Below the pieces are notes generated by a model. It was not told the origin of the DNA and made no database searches. It was given only the letters and a program-made list of their open reading frames with translations. A stretch of DNA of 64,000 nucleotides, from NCBI RefSeq assembly GCF_947172395.1, contig NC_069095.1, forward strand, positions 13,081,321 through 13,145,320, given 5' to 3'. Of the stretch, positions 18,704-30,305 are shown one piece after another. The DNA is from Bicyclus anynana. Taxonomy: Eukaryota; Arthropoda; Insecta; Lepidoptera; Nymphalidae. How positions within the stretch are numbered: position 1 is the first letter of the stretch; each line of letters opens with the position of its first letter. The position numbers and the translations under genes are program-made.

Positions 18704-20608
18704 GCGATCGTAGAAAGAGAATCGTCCTGCCGCATGGCTACAGGGGCAGGTTCGAACCTAGGACTTCGTGATCCGAAGCTACATTAGGTAATAATAATTT
18801 ATACAAATGTGATAAAACCGAAGACTTTACTGTGAATTTTATTTTTTTTATTTAGCAACTGCACATTTTCAAGATTTTTTTATCACTATTGTGCATTCAG
18901 TTGCAACAGCTTTAAGCAAATTGCTTGTGGGTACGTAATAGAAGGTTTATTTTAAATAATATTAAAACTACTTAGATAATTATAAAAATAAACTAATAAA
19001 TTATTATAAAAATAAATAAATAACTAAAGCTTGAAATAGATATTTTATTTATTTTTCTCCACATTATGATAGGTGGAGGAATTAGATTATTGATAATGTG
19101 GGTTAAAAAACCTGTGTTGCAAGACGCCCTATCCCCGTACCTAATGTTTAAAATTGTTAAAAGTTAATCCAACTACCACAATTTATGATTAAAATTAATA
19201 AGAGTTTCATGCTTGATTTTAAATATAAATAATCTCTGAATATACAAAGTTACAATTTTCATAACTCATTAAGTAGAGAATAAGTTCGATTTTCAAACTA
19301 ACTTTGTTCTTAATTTCATGATAGCTTTTTTCAAACTTCCTCATATAGAACGTTTGTTTTGAAATTGTTTTTTTACCGCAGTGCAGAAGTTTCTTTGAGT
19401 CGAGTGAAACCGTCGAAAGTTTTGGAAACTCGTTCTAGGCTGGAGTGGATTTATGCGCAATAAATCGGGAAAAGGGCGGGAAAATCGGGAAAATCATATA
19501 TTTGTGGCAAGTAATGTAGCGGTTGGCAGGTGAGGAGTTATTTGATAAATTACTGAACGGATTCCGATTGACAGCGTTATCGATGTAAGGGAGATTTGTA
19601 TGTAGGTATACTACATTAATATAAATAAGTTTTCTTATACCTACTTCTTATCCTCTTATTAAGAACAGTCCGTCTGAACAGTACTTGCAGACTTTTTCTA
19701 TTTTTAGATGAGAAGTATATATTAAAATGTTAACTATATCATATCAATAAAAGAGTACCTATGATCTTTCGGCGTCTATGTTTCATACAATTTAAATACC
19801 TTCAATGTATGAGTTATTAAGAATTTTCTAGACAACCGCGCCTTGTCTTAGTTAGTGATTTTGTACCTATTCTGTGGTTAGACCTTTTTTTGACTATTTA
19901 TAAACAATATTAAAAATTGAAAATTTTAGTTAGATCCTTTAACTGATCGTCATAATAAATAGCTTTAGATAGATAAATAAATTGATGCCTGTAGTATATA
20001 GGACTGCATGTCAACAGCCTGTAGACTGTACATGACAAAATTCAGTGTTATTACCGGATGGTATCAATATTCTGACAGCCGGATGCAGTCTGTCTGTCAG
20101 TTTGATGTGTCAATATACCAACTATTGAAGAACGAGTGTATAAATACAAGCCTCACGTGATGTTGGGCTTATTCTAGTATTACAGCGATAGCGATAGGGA
20201 ACTAAGTAGATACAGTATTCAATTAAGTGAACGAAATTAATTATGTGATCAAATTAGTCATAAAGTAAATCACTAGTGTGTGCGTGTACATTACAATACC
20301 CTTTGAACAAAAGAAATTATTTTCAAAATCTGTCTCTTTTTGAATTTGCTTATAGATGGATGTAGAACTGAAGCTACCAATAAACAATATCAGTAGAGTT
20401 TTAGCGAAGTGAATGTCCCATTCAGTTCATGCATGATGCATCACCAGGGGGGCAGTGAGTGACACTGACGGACTGACGACCGGATCGATAGATACTCGTA
20501 CTGAAATGCTATCGAATAAAATAGAGGTTCAACTCTGCCTTAGAGTATATCTATGGGTTTTTGTGCCTACTTTTTACGTTACAGTACTTTTTTAAACCTT
20601 TAAAAAAG
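18704..20608. other. Non-coding, AT-rich; TATA-like site at 20139
   Basis: No supportable ORF in 1.9 kb. The only oddity is a promoter-like TATAAATA at 20139..20146. Confidence 0.4.
20139..20146 (+). promoter_or_regulatory. TATA-box-like sequence without a gene
   Basis: TATAAATA preceded by GAGTG and followed ~30 bases later by TTCTAGTATTAC. No ORF follows within several hundred bases. It could be a solo LTR or a chance match; no TG...CA ends with a target duplication were found. Confidence 0.2.
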
Positions 20609-21147
20609 GTGCTTGGAGGCCATTGGATCAGCTTCCACCTTCACACAGGAAATAAAACTATAAGAAATTGTAATTTAATTGTTATCAATTGTAAATTATA
20701 ATACTGTATGACTTTTTCAAAAGAGCAACTGTTGAGTTTCTTGCCGGTATCTTCTCAGCAGAGCCTGCCTTCCGAACCGGTGGTAGAATCTTTACAAATA
20801 GTCAACTGACGTGTCAAAAGTGCTTGTAAACTGAGCCTACTTGAAATAAATGAATTTTGTATTTTGAACCTTTAATAAAGGTTAGAGGGAAAAAAGTTAA
20901 TTGAAAATCACCTATTTCAAGTAGGCTCAGTTTACAAGCACTTTTGACACGTCAGGTGACTATTTATAAAGATTCTACCAAGTTCGGAAGGCAGGTCCTG
21001 CTGAGAAGAAACCGGCAAGAAATTCAACAGTTGCTCTATCAAAAAAATCATACAGTGTTATAATTTACAATTGATGATAACATTACAATTTCTGATAGTT
21101 TTACTTTTTGTGTGAAGGTGGAAGCTGATCCAATGGCCTCCAAGCAC
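20609..21147. repeat. Two LINE 3' ends in tail-to-tail inverted array
   Basis: Plus-strand 20609..20848 and minus-strand 20913..21147 are both the 3' end of one LINE family (CTTGGAGGCCATTGGATCAG ... GAGCCTACTTGAAATA). They are separated by 64 bases. The arms are ~240 bases and similar, but with indels. The sequence is the 3' UTR following the ORF tail seen at 25790. Confidence 0.85.
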
Positions 21148-21865
21148 TTTTCGTATAAAATAAATCGTTGATGTCTAGTCCAAGCTCGTGGTTGGCTGGT
21201 CTGTAAATCTCTGTACTCAAAATCTATAAGTTCAGTGCCGCCGAGATGTCGCCGACTGCAGTCGTCTGCGGTTGTCGGTAGATTTGCCGCTCGTGTAAAT
21301 GAACCCTAAAGCCTAACCCCTCTCGTTTCTGAACGGAGACTCGTACTCAGTGCAACAGTGAGCTGAATCCACCGTAAGTCGTATTCCTCATGTGTGAGGG
21401 TCGTGACCACCTCCATCTCTAATCCTTGTCTTTATTTATTTATTTATTTTATTAGGATAACCAACAGCTATTACAATTTCACATGTTAAAGATTTACATT
21501 GAAATAAATATATGAGTAGTTATTGCACAGCTAATTATAGGTTAACACAGCGTACACAAATTAATATTATGTCAATACTACAGTTGTCAGAAATGAATGA
21601 ATGTCAAATTACACAATACAAATTAATATGCAACAAATGTCAGACTACAATAAACTAAAACTGTCACTGAGTGAGGGCGCCACCGTTCTCCTGTCAATAC
21701 ACAGTTACACAGGCTCCGCATTGTTTATGTAAATAAAAATATAAATCTTTATAAATCTATCCTAAAGCCGCTTACAAATGTTGTGAATGTGAAAATTCAG
21801 TGAAGTGAATGAAAAGACTCGACATAAAAGTGCGCTAAAAAGATCTGACCGTGTAAACAAATATG
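21148..21865. other. Non-coding; SINE-B scrap at 21312..21372
   Basis: CCTCTCGTTTCTGAACGGAG then ACTCGTACTCAGTG and GAGCTGAAT match the 3' portion of SINE-B. A (TTAT)n run lies at ~21431..21450. No gene. Confidence 0.5.
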
Positions 21866-22245
21866 ACTAAATTTTGTCTTTAGGATGGTATGCCATTCTT
21901 TCCTATCTACGGCTACGCGAACAGCATCGTAAATTGTGGACTCGAGTGTAGTGCGGACCTGGTCGGACCAACGCATCGGGCTGCGCCCCCGCGATCTTTT
22001 TCCTTCCACCTTGCCAGTAATAACTAATTTTTCCAGATTATCTCCGTCTTTCCTGGCAATGTGTCCGAAGTACTCTAAAATACGTTTGAGGCATATGGTG
22101 GAGAGTCTAATTTTAACTTTGAGTTGGGCAAGTATAGATGCGTTAGTCCGAAATGTAGTTCATGGAATCCGGAGCATTTTCCTCCAACACCACATCTCGA
22201 AAGCGTCAATCCTTTTGCGGTCTGAATATGGATTGTTAAATGAAT
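21866..22245 (-). pseudogene. RTE-type LINE ORF, C-terminal remnant
   Basis: Minus-strand frames read RIDAFEMWCWRKMLRIP, then RTNASILAQLKVK, then EYFGHIARKDGDNLEKLVIT, then GKRSRGRSPMRWSDQV and DRKEWHTI. This is the post-RT tail of a LINE common in insect genomes. Several frame shifts and a stop make it a pseudogene. The plus-strand frame over it is a shadow. Confidence 0.8.
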
Positions 22246-22309
22246 CCCTTAAACATGAAGTTCACGTTAATCAGACGTGTTATAGGCGAAAAGTTCGTCG
22301 ACGAGTGTA

Positions 22310-22455
22310 AAACACCGAAATCGCAGCTTGTAAGCAATGCTGTGTGCATGCAGCATGGCATGTCCGGTGCATGGCGCAGTGCGGCGTATCGAGCGGCACA
22401 GCGCGGCGCGACTGCGGGCGCTAACTGCGCGCGGGCACGCGACGTGCATTCCACC
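22310..22455. other. GC-rich patch, unexplained
   Basis: GCGC- and GCATG-rich sequence (e.g. CACAGCGCGGCGCGACTGCG) in AT-rich surroundings. Several frames are open across it because AT-rich stops are absent. No domain is recognisable. Confidence 0.35.
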
Positions 22456-22471
22456 GTCAGTCTGTTTATTG

Positions 22472-22760
22472 AGGCCTGGGGTAGTTACAGCTGGATATAC
22501 AAAAAAGCTGTTACGTTTGTCGAGCGATTAGGCTATGCGGTATTAGATTGGATGGAGGTCAGGAAATATTAAGGTCCTATATTAGGACTTTAATATTAAG
22601 TTAAAGCTATACAAAAAAGCTGTTAAGTTTGACTAGTGATTAGGCTATGCGGCCTAGGATAGGTACAGCTGCAGACTATATAAAAAGCTGTTAAGTTTGC
22701 CTAGCGATTAGGCTATGCGGTATTAGATTGGATGGAGGTCCTAGAAAAGCTTAATATTTC
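22472..22760 (+). repeat. Degenerate tandem repeat, ~95-115-bp units
   Basis: AAAAAGCTGTTA(A/C)GTTTG then GATTAGGCTATGCGG recurs at ~22500, 22613 and 22682. Two of the three units continue TATTAGATTGGATGGAGGTC. Confidence 0.7.
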
Positions 22761-22803
22761 CTAATGTTAAGTTTTTCTTTCTTCGAAGAAGTTCCCTTTA
22801 GTA

Positions 22804-22970
22804 GCCTTGGGAAGTTGATGGTGTCACAGTCAAGTGCCTTGGAAGGCACGTACAGTTGTTGGTCCCGGTGATCATTACAGAATCAAGCAATGTCACCTTA
22901 CCCTCTCATATAAAGAGGGAAGGAGGCTTGGCCCTGCAGTGCCGTTTAAATAAGCCGACAATGATAATGA
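22804..22970 (+). mobile_element. SINE-C fragment (3' half)
   Basis: CCTTGGGAAGTTGATGGTGT, GTTGGTCCCGGTGATCATTA and a GAAGGAGGCTTGGCCCTGCA end follow the SINE-C order. Confidence 0.65.
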
Positions 22971-24303
22971 TACATGTCAGCATAGAGTTTTTACTAATAA
23001 TAATTTCACAAAACAAAGTTTGAATCAATAAAAAAGTCCACGATATCTTTTAACGCGTGTCTTTATACTAGGTACAAGCATATCTAATACTTATTACAAA
23101 ATAATGCTACAATTTAAATTCACACATGTATGTGGATTTCAATTAATTATAATTTTAATTTTAAGATAAGAAAGAGTAGAAAAACATTTTCTAAGTTCCG
23201 AGGGTACTTGCACAAGTTAATATGATTAAACATTATCATCCGGAGAGCAAAGACCGCGTCAATATTTCCCACATCTCCCGGCGCGTATAAATACGTGTAA
23301 ATACATTTTCAGACCGATTTCATGTTCGCGCGTAATTAAAACGAGCAGCGACCATTACGGAAAGAGATTCATTTAATTATACGTACGGGCTCCCACCGCT
23401 AGCACGAGTTCGTTAGTTGATCATTTTAATTATAAATACTTACACTAACAGCCAGTTTCAAATTTCAGTTAAGTAATAGTAAAAGTAGTAAGTAGTAAAG
23501 AAGACTTTATTTTTCCGTGATTAAGACCCTCACTTTTGCTTTATGACGTTACTTTGATTGTTACTTACGATGAAGAAACTGGCCGTAAAACGTTATGTTT
23601 TACGTTTGTATTTCGAATAGTTAAATTGTGGATTGAAATATATGTATGAATAAATTAATTAATTAAACAAATAAAAAAACCCGACTGCATAAAGTATAAA
23701 AAAACAAAAAAGAAAAAAAACAAGCTCAGTCCAGAAGTGTAGAAAGCAATTAGGAAACAGTCGGGACCTATTAATAATGTAAAAAAAAATCATTCTATCC
23801 AATATCTGACTGTTACTGTAACAAATAGACAAACTACTTTTATAAAACCTTTTTAAATTCCTTTTGAACAAGTTTCATAAGACTTTTCTTCTATAAAATT
23901 CAATAATAACTAAATTATACTAACTCTCACGTCCTCGTTTTAGGAAAACTTTCAACACTTGCGAATGCAATTCGTACTAAGGGAGTATGGCAGCGGATCG
24001 ACATTTACGATGATTGCAGTCGAAATTATTCGACGTTTAATATTAAGTAACTAGATTACTAAATTGCTTCGTAGCTCCCATAGCTACGAGTAGCTCGTTC
24101 AGGTATGGTGTTTCAAATAAAGTTCGAGATTAATGAAACTTATTGAGTTTTTGGGTCAACTAGAATTTGAGTCGATAATAACCATGGAAGTATCCAACTG
24201 AGATGGAAAAAGTTATCAGTAGCTTGCCTAGTAACATAACATTTTCATTTCTCTCTTGTCTATTTTTCAGTAGGTACTTAACTGCTTGGCATTCTACTTC
24301 CTA
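22971..24303. other. Non-coding, AT-rich
   Basis: No gene. AAAAAAACCCGACTGCATAA near 23674 looks like one arm of another foldback repeat. No partner arm was identified. Confidence 0.4.
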
Positions 24304-24515
24304 AATAATATTATAAACGCGAAAGTTTGTATGGATGTTTGTTACTCTTTAACGCCGCTACTACTGAAGCGATTTGGCTAAAATTGCTTGGCTTGGAATG
24401 AAAATGGATTTTACTCTGGATTAACACATAGGCTACTTTTTAGCCCGAAATCCATGGTTTCCCGAGATTTGAGAAAAACTAAATTTCACGCTAACGAAGT
24501 CGCGGGCGTCCGCTA
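24304..24515 (+). mobile_element. HEL-2 Helitron-like element
   Basis: It runs from ATTATAAACGCGAAAGTTTG to GGCGTCCGCTAG before T. It is a single clean copy of the family. Confidence 0.7.
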
Positions 24516-24579
24516 GTTACCTATAAAGGCTTTAACATTTTAACTTCGTTAAGCAACTAAGTCCGCTTTACGCAAAAGC

Positions 24580-25540
24580 GAACACCATAAGTTCGGTTAG
24601 CGCTGAATAGCATTCAATAAAATATTTTTCCGTTAACTGAACCGGATATAACCAGATAAAACTGCTTACAGAAAGGGAATCGATCCATCTCATATCATCG
24701 AGTATTGATGAAACTGAGCTATGTAGCGCACTTGTTACTCTCTCTTCTCATTTTCATTCCATTATTTCAACAAATTCATCAATGTAGCGTTACGTGCCTT
24801 TAGAGTTTAGAAGCTTAAAATTAATCTTTCCTATATTACTAACTTGGCTCTACACAAAGCAAGTACCACTTAAAGTTCGATTAGCGCTATAACTTAGCTC
24901 TCGATAAAATATTTTTCCGTCAATTAAACCGGATATAACCAGATAAAACTGCTTACAGAAAGGTAATCGATCCATTTCATATTATCGAGTATTGATGAAA
25001 CTGAGCTGAACGCCCTTGTTACTCTATCTTCTTATTTTCATTCCATTATTTCAGCAAATTCACCAATGTGGCGTTACGTGCCTTTAGATTATAGAAGCTT
25101 AAAATTAAACTTTCCTATATTACCAACTTGGATCTACACGATTAGCGCTATAGCTTAGCACTGAATAAGATATATTTCAATTAACTGAACCGGATATAAC
25201 CAGATAAAACTGCTTACAGAAAGGTAATCGATCCATCTCATGTCTTCGAGTGTTGACGGAACTAAGTTAAGTAACGCACTTGTTACTCTCTCTACTCATT
25301 TTCATTCCTTTTTTTCACGTATCAAATTCATCACTGGCATTAGGTACTTTTAGAAGCTTCAAAATTAAACTTCCCTATGTTACTAACTCGGCTCTACGCA
25401 AAACAAGTACCACACAAAGTTCGTTTAGCTCTAGCACTCAATAAAATATTTTTCCGTTAACTGAACCGGATGTAACCGGTAGAAACTGCTTTCAGCGAGG
25501 CTCCTATCGGATATGATCGAGTGTTTACGGGCCGAACTTT
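24580..25540 (+). repeat. Satellite-like tandem repeat, ~261-287-bp units
   Basis: The landmark ACCGGAT(A/G)TAACC lies at 24641, 24928, 25189 and 25465 (spacings 287, 261, 276). It is preceded by AAATATTTTTCCGTTAACTG and followed by AAACTGCTTACAGAAAGG, ATCGATCCAT and CTTGTTACTCTCTCTTCTCA. About 3.4 units with substitutions and indels. No coding. Confidence 0.85.
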
Positions 25541-25789
25541 TGCATTTCATACAGAGTTATTTTTACTACGTAAGTGCGATAGAATTGGTGCATATACGAG
25601 TAGGTATTATGGCATGGGGCGGCGCAGCAAAATTTCAGGATTCTAGACATTTTTCTAGTGATAAGAGTCCTGCGGAGTCTTACTCTGTTTATAGGCGATA
25701 GTATTCCACTTACCATCAGGTGGAAAATCTGCTTGGTCCGTCATGTATCATTTTAAATGAAAACAGTAAATAAAGGTCGGCTCCCAATC

Positions 25790-26170
25790 TAGTTTGATGT
25801 GGATCTGGATCTACTAAGCAGATCTACTAAAAAATCTTTTGTGGGTTTGGGTGTACTCTTCTATAACAAGATCCCCAAGACTGTGATGGACTTGCCAATG
25901 CACAACTTTAAGCAATGTGTTAAAAAATATTTACTTAGTCGAGGTTACTACACTATTGATGAGTTCCTTAACGATAAAGGTTCTTGGAGGCCATTGGATC
26001 AGTTTCCACCTTCACACAGTAAAAAAGGAAGTAAAACTATAAGAAAGTGTAATGTTGTCATCAATTGTAAATTAAAATATTGTATGATTTATTTTAAAAA
26101 GAGCAACTGTTGAGTTTCTTGCCGGTATCTTCTCAGAGCCTACTTGAAATAAATGAATTTTGAATTTTTT
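25790..26170 (+). pseudogene. LINE 3' end with ORF2 C-terminal tail
   Basis: The open frame 25799..26113 reads KKSFVGLGVLFYNKIPKTVM, then NFKQCVKKYLLSRGYYTIDE, typical of the end of a CR1/Jockey-like ORF2. It continues into the 3' UTR shared with 20609, 39935, 41735 and 51511, and the AATAAATGAATTTTGAATTT tail. It is truncated at the 5' end, as usual for LINEs. Confidence 0.8.
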
Positions 26171-26637
26171 TGAATTTTGAGATATTGAAAAATTTATTTA
26201 CCAATACAAAGCAACGTTATTTCGAGTGTTATAGGTTTTATTTTACCCCCACGGGAACGGAAACTCCGCGAGCTAGTGAATGTATAAAAAGCATTGCCAA
26301 AGTTTCTACATTCTAGTTTCCGAATTGCTAATTTTGTTGTCCAACCAACTGTTGAGTTAATCTCATTTTAGAACGCTTATCTTTAACGTCGAGGATCTAC
26401 TCTACTCCAAGTTAATGTTTCATTTAAAATATTCTTAGTACACTCGATCCGGATTAAATCGGTTAGGACTGGTCAGAACTGGATAGAGCCGACAAAAGGC
26501 CTCTGTACTGTTACGAGGATTCGAGTTGAAGGGGGCGATTGAATTGCATCTCAAATACAGGGGATTTCGGAAAAACGGAAAATATGTTACGTTACTTTAG
26601 ATAGATGTAGATAGAGATAGAGTCGAGTGGAGTCGAT

Positions 26638-26716
26638 TTACTAATATTATAAAGAGGTAAAGTTTGTGTAGCTATAGGCTGTGAACGGATTTTAAAAATT
26701 CTTTTTCCATTAGTCG
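26638..26716 (+). mobile_element. Fragment of a Helitron-like ATTATAAAGAGG element
   Basis: ACTAATATTATAAAGAGGTA at the start, then GATTTTAAAAATTCTTTTTC. A matching 3' part (ATAGGCTATATTTTATTCTC ... GGGAACTACGCC) lies at ~27027..27080, with the foldback at 26730 in between. Confidence 0.5.
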
Positions 26717-26729
26717 TAAGATTGATTAC

Positions 26730-26976
26730 AAAACAAGGCTAAAACTCACGTGGTATTAGGTCGGAGTACGCCCCGACTAGTTTCGAACCCATACGGGGCC
26801 CTTAGTCGTAAGCTGGTTCTTGCAACGCGGCACGATCTAAACTGGATCTGAACTGTACAAACAAGAGTTTGGATCGAGCCGCGTTGCAAGAACCAGCTCA
26901 TGACCCCGTATGGGTTCGATAATAGTCGGGGCATACTTCGACCTAATAAGTACCACGTGAGTTTTAGCCTTGTTTT
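26730..26976. mobile_element. Foldback element with ~105-bp imperfect arms
   Basis: AAAACAAGGCTAAAACTCAC at the left pairs with GTGAGTTTTAGCCTTGTTTT at the right. CGAACCCATACGGGG and GAGCTGGTTCTTGCAACGCG-type blocks also pair. There are a few indels. It sits inside a Helitron-like element whose halves flank it (26638 and ~27027). Confidence 0.8.
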
Positions 26977-27143
26977 ATAATTAATTAATATGAATAACAC
27001 TCACGATAGTTTAAATTCTAAAATTAGTCATAGGCTATATTTTATTCTCGTATTCTTACGGGAACGGGAACTACGCCGTTGAAATGCGGGGCGTCTTCTT
27101 GTTTAAAATAAATCATGGCCTTTAAATCTAATAAATTTTGACG

Positions 27144-27441
27144 GACTCTGTGGCGTGGATTTACAAGACGGAGGTCCTGGGTTCAATCCCTGGCTGGGCC
27201 GATTAAGGTTTTCTTGGTCCAGGTCTGGCTGGAGGCTTCGGCCGTGTCTAGTTACCACCCTCCTGGCAAAGACCTTCCCGCAAGCGATTTAGCGTTCCGA
27301 TACGATGTCGTGTAGAAACCGAAAGGGGTGTGGATTTTCATCCTCCTCCTAACACGTTAGCCCGCTTACATCTTAGATTGCATCATCACTTACCATCAGG
27401 TGAGATTGTAGTCAAGGACTAACTTGTAAAGAATAAAAAAA
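27144..27441 (+). mobile_element. SINE-A, head partly deleted
   Basis: Box A is shortened (TGGCGTGGATTTACAAGACG), box B reads GGTTCAATCCC, and the body and A-tail are complete to 27441. Confidence 0.85.
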
Positions 27442-27659
27442 TATCAGCATCTCTATTACTGCAGCATATTTGTACTCTTGGGAATTGTCCCCGTAACTCT
27501 CTGAATGTTAAATTTAAACCAATTAATTGTCCACGCCGGTATAACTCAATTTCAACAGCGTTCGCCACTCGCTATGAATTGCATTCATTATAATTACGAT
27601 AACAATCAGGATTATTCATTTACAGATTACAGTTTATTACCTACTGTTTTCTATCTTCT

Positions 27660-27861
27660 ATCGCTTTCGAGATGTGGTTCTGGAGGTGAATATTCCGTAT
27701 TCCGTGGACAGTACCAAAGCATTGGTGTTGAAACAACTTAACATCTCAAAGACACTGTCCACCACGTGTCTTCAGACGACCCGCGAGAACTGGGGCCACA
27801 TTGCCAGGAGAGAAGGAGAATTTAGAGAAACTAATGATCACTGGCAGAGTGGAAGGAAAGA
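27660..27861 (+). pseudogene. RTE-type LINE ORF remnant
   Basis: Frames read EMWFWR, RIPWT, then GHIARREGEF and EKLMITGRVEGKR, the same family as 21866..22245. It is cut off by the SINE-A that begins at 27862. Confidence 0.7.
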
Positions 27862-28182
27862 GACCTCCGTGGCGCAGTGGTATGTGCGGTGGACTTTCAA
27901 GACGGAGGTCCTGGGTTCGATCCCCGGCTAGACCGATTGAGATTTTTTTAATTGGTCCTTGTCTGGCTGGTGGGAGGCTTCGGCCGTGGCTAGTTACCAT
28001 CCTACCGACAAAGACGTACCGTAAAAGCGATTCAGCTTTCCGGTACGTTTTCTTGTAGAAACCGAAAGGGTTGTGGATTGTCATCCTCCTAACAATTTAG
28101 TCCGTTTCCATCTTAGATTGCATCATCACTTACCATCAGGTGAGATTGTAGTCAAAGGCTAACTTGTAAAGAATAAAAAAAA
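27862..28182 (+). mobile_element. SINE-A, full length
   Basis: Intact tRNA-like head with box A-like TGGCGCAGTGG and box B GGTTCGATCCCC, body, and A-tail. It is one of the most complete copies here and shows the family consensus. It abuts the LINE remnant on its left. Confidence 0.9.
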
Positions 28183-28800
28183 GCTAATGTATTACAATGT
28201 AATGCTTCTTTTACAAACTTTCTCTTCGCATTTATCTTACAAAATTACTTCATAAACTAAAGTGTTTTAAAAGAAAAGTTTAAGTGAGTTAATAGAAAAT
28301 CGTAAGAAAATAGAAAATGCAGAGATAATCTACGGACTCTCTGTTAATAATAAAGTTAAAGCCCATCGTTTATAATTCACAAGGGGTCCGAATGATCTCA
28401 GTTAGCTCTCGAGCGTTTGGTTAATTCACGCAATTCAATAAACCTTTTACACGGAAAACTAAGTAAGAAGAAGATTTATCTACTGTATTTTAAAGCTTTA
28501 TTTATACCAACGGAATTATTTAACTGTTTTTAACCTAATACAATACACATCCAATATCATGTTTCATTGACAAAATTTCAACATTTTTTTTGTAGTAATT
28601 TATTTTTTCCATTGTTTTTTAAGTCACAGATAGACACGCCAACACATAAAAGAAAAACAACGGTGTAATTTTGTAATTAACAACTTTATAGTTTTATAAG
28701 GTTATATTATATTTAAAGTAGATTTCATTTAAGTTATAAAATCATCATTGTCACCCTATGTAACGGCACACTACAGGGCCAGCCATCCTTATAGATCGAA
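28183..28800. other. Non-coding, nothing recognised
   Basis: AT-rich, no ORF or repeat. Confidence 0.4.
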
Positions 28801-29000
28801 CTAGCTGACGCCGCGCGGTTTTACCCGCGTGGTTCCCGTTCCCGTAGGAATACGGGGATAATATATAGCCTATAGCCTTCCTCGATAAATGGGCTATCTA
28901 ACACTGAAAGAATTTTTTAAATCGGTCCAGTAGTTCATTTGATTAGCGCGTTCAATCAAACAAACAAGCAAACTCTTCAGTTTTATAATATTAGTATAGA
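28801..29000 (-). mobile_element. HEL-1 Helitron-like element
   Basis: The plus strand begins CTAGCTGACGCCGCGCGG after an A and ends ATATTAGTATAGA before a T. Minus-strand orientation, full length. Confidence 0.75.
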
Positions 29001-29091
29001 TATGCAGTTTATACCTACCATACTGCTCAAATGCGGGTTTACGGGTTACTACTTTATAAAAAAATTTAATAAAAATGTCATCATCATCTTC

Positions 29092-29262
29092 ATAACAGCC
29101 GATGGACGTCCACTGCAGGACAGAGGCCTTTTGTAGGGACTTTCAAACATCACGATCCTGTGTCGCCTGCATCCAGCGAATATCTGCGACTCGCTTGAAG
29201 TCAGTCCACATTGTGGGGGGTCGACCAACACTGCGCTTTCTCCATTGTCTCTATTCCAGCAC
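29092..29262 (-). pseudogene. RTE-type LINE ORF, C-terminal remnant
   Basis: The minus strand reads RKRSVGRPPTMWTDF, then RWMQATQDRDV and QWTSIG. It is the same family as 5733 and 43995. Confidence 0.7.
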
Positions 29263-30053
29263 CTTAGGACCCATAGTTAAGAACATAATATTCTTAGAAC
29301 TAGTTCTAAAACCTTTTTATTCTGTTTACAGGTAAGTAAACCAACGTCGAGACATTTCACCCCGGGGATATATGGAAGGGTGTGAACGTAAACGTGTTGG
29401 TGAGTTGAGAGCTATTAAAGCTCCTGGCGAGAGTCTGGAGACGTTTAAAGATGCCATTAATTCGCGCGATACATCACCTTAAGAGCCGAAATACGCGAGG
29501 TAGACCATAGAACTCTTAATAATAGGGCAGTAGAAATGGCATGTAATTCTAAAGAGATTAATGTAATGAACGCCGATTTTTTATTACTTAACAGTAAGTA
29601 TGTGGCACATGTTATAATCTTGAGATCTATACTGGAGAAACTATGATGTTTACTTCTATACCTATTTCTTTTTTAAAGGAAGGCATTTGAAACCCTCGTA
29701 ACTTTAATTTCAAGTTTTCTACTTTACTTGTCAGCATGACTTTTTTACCTAATGTAAAAATCACAATAACAAAATTACCATAAACAAGATCTTAATTAAT
29801 CAATATATTTTGACCGTAAGACGTAACATGCATCATAAGATCCATTTTACGATGTTGCTGCTATGTAGTTTAAAGTTAAAATGTAGTTAACTAGCAGATT
29901 CGAGCAAATTCAAGTTAATATACACAGATACCTCGGTTTTATCAACATCAACAATCCAACCAAGATTTCTGTTTTTTTTTTCTAAATCAATGTGTCTACC
30001 TAGTTAGTTTTAATTAGTTCTTAATAATTGTATTTAATAGTTTACGTTAAGTG
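29263..30053. other. Non-coding, nothing recognised
   Basis: No supportable ORF or repeat. Confidence 0.4.
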
Positions 30054-30305
30054 TTGAACTGTGTGCGTGGCGGCACCTGAACTGGGTCCTAACTGAACAT
30101 CAGTGCTGCATACTTTTTTTATTGAAAGTATGCGGCAAAATGCTGAGTTGGGGCCTTTTTCTAGGTTGTGCCACATATTACAGGGCATTCTTTAGTGCTC
30201 CACTGTTTGAGTGGACAGTTAAGCCATAATATGTTATAATTTAGATTTTATGTGATATGTGGCATTACTTAAAAATAAAGATCTTTTCTTTCTTTCTTTC
30301 TAAAA
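30054..30305 (+). repeat. Possible retroelement 3' end with (TTTC)n tail
   Basis: It ends AAAAATAAAGATCTTTTC followed by TTTCTTTCTTTCT. AATAAA close to a simple tail is the pattern of a retroelement 3' end. A similar AATAAAATATTTTTC(TTTC)n end lies at ~54925..54955. The family is unknown. Confidence 0.35.

Noticed and set aside
21936..22310. 124-codon plus-strand frame
   Set aside because: Shadow of the RTE LINE remnant on the minus strand.
22240..22572. 110-codon plus-strand frame and overlapping minus frames
   Set aside because: Spans the GC-rich patch and part of a tandem repeat; no domain or splice context.
27880..27935. tRNA gene
   Set aside because: Box A and box B are present but belong to SINE-A heads; no complete cloverleaf outside SINEs was found.
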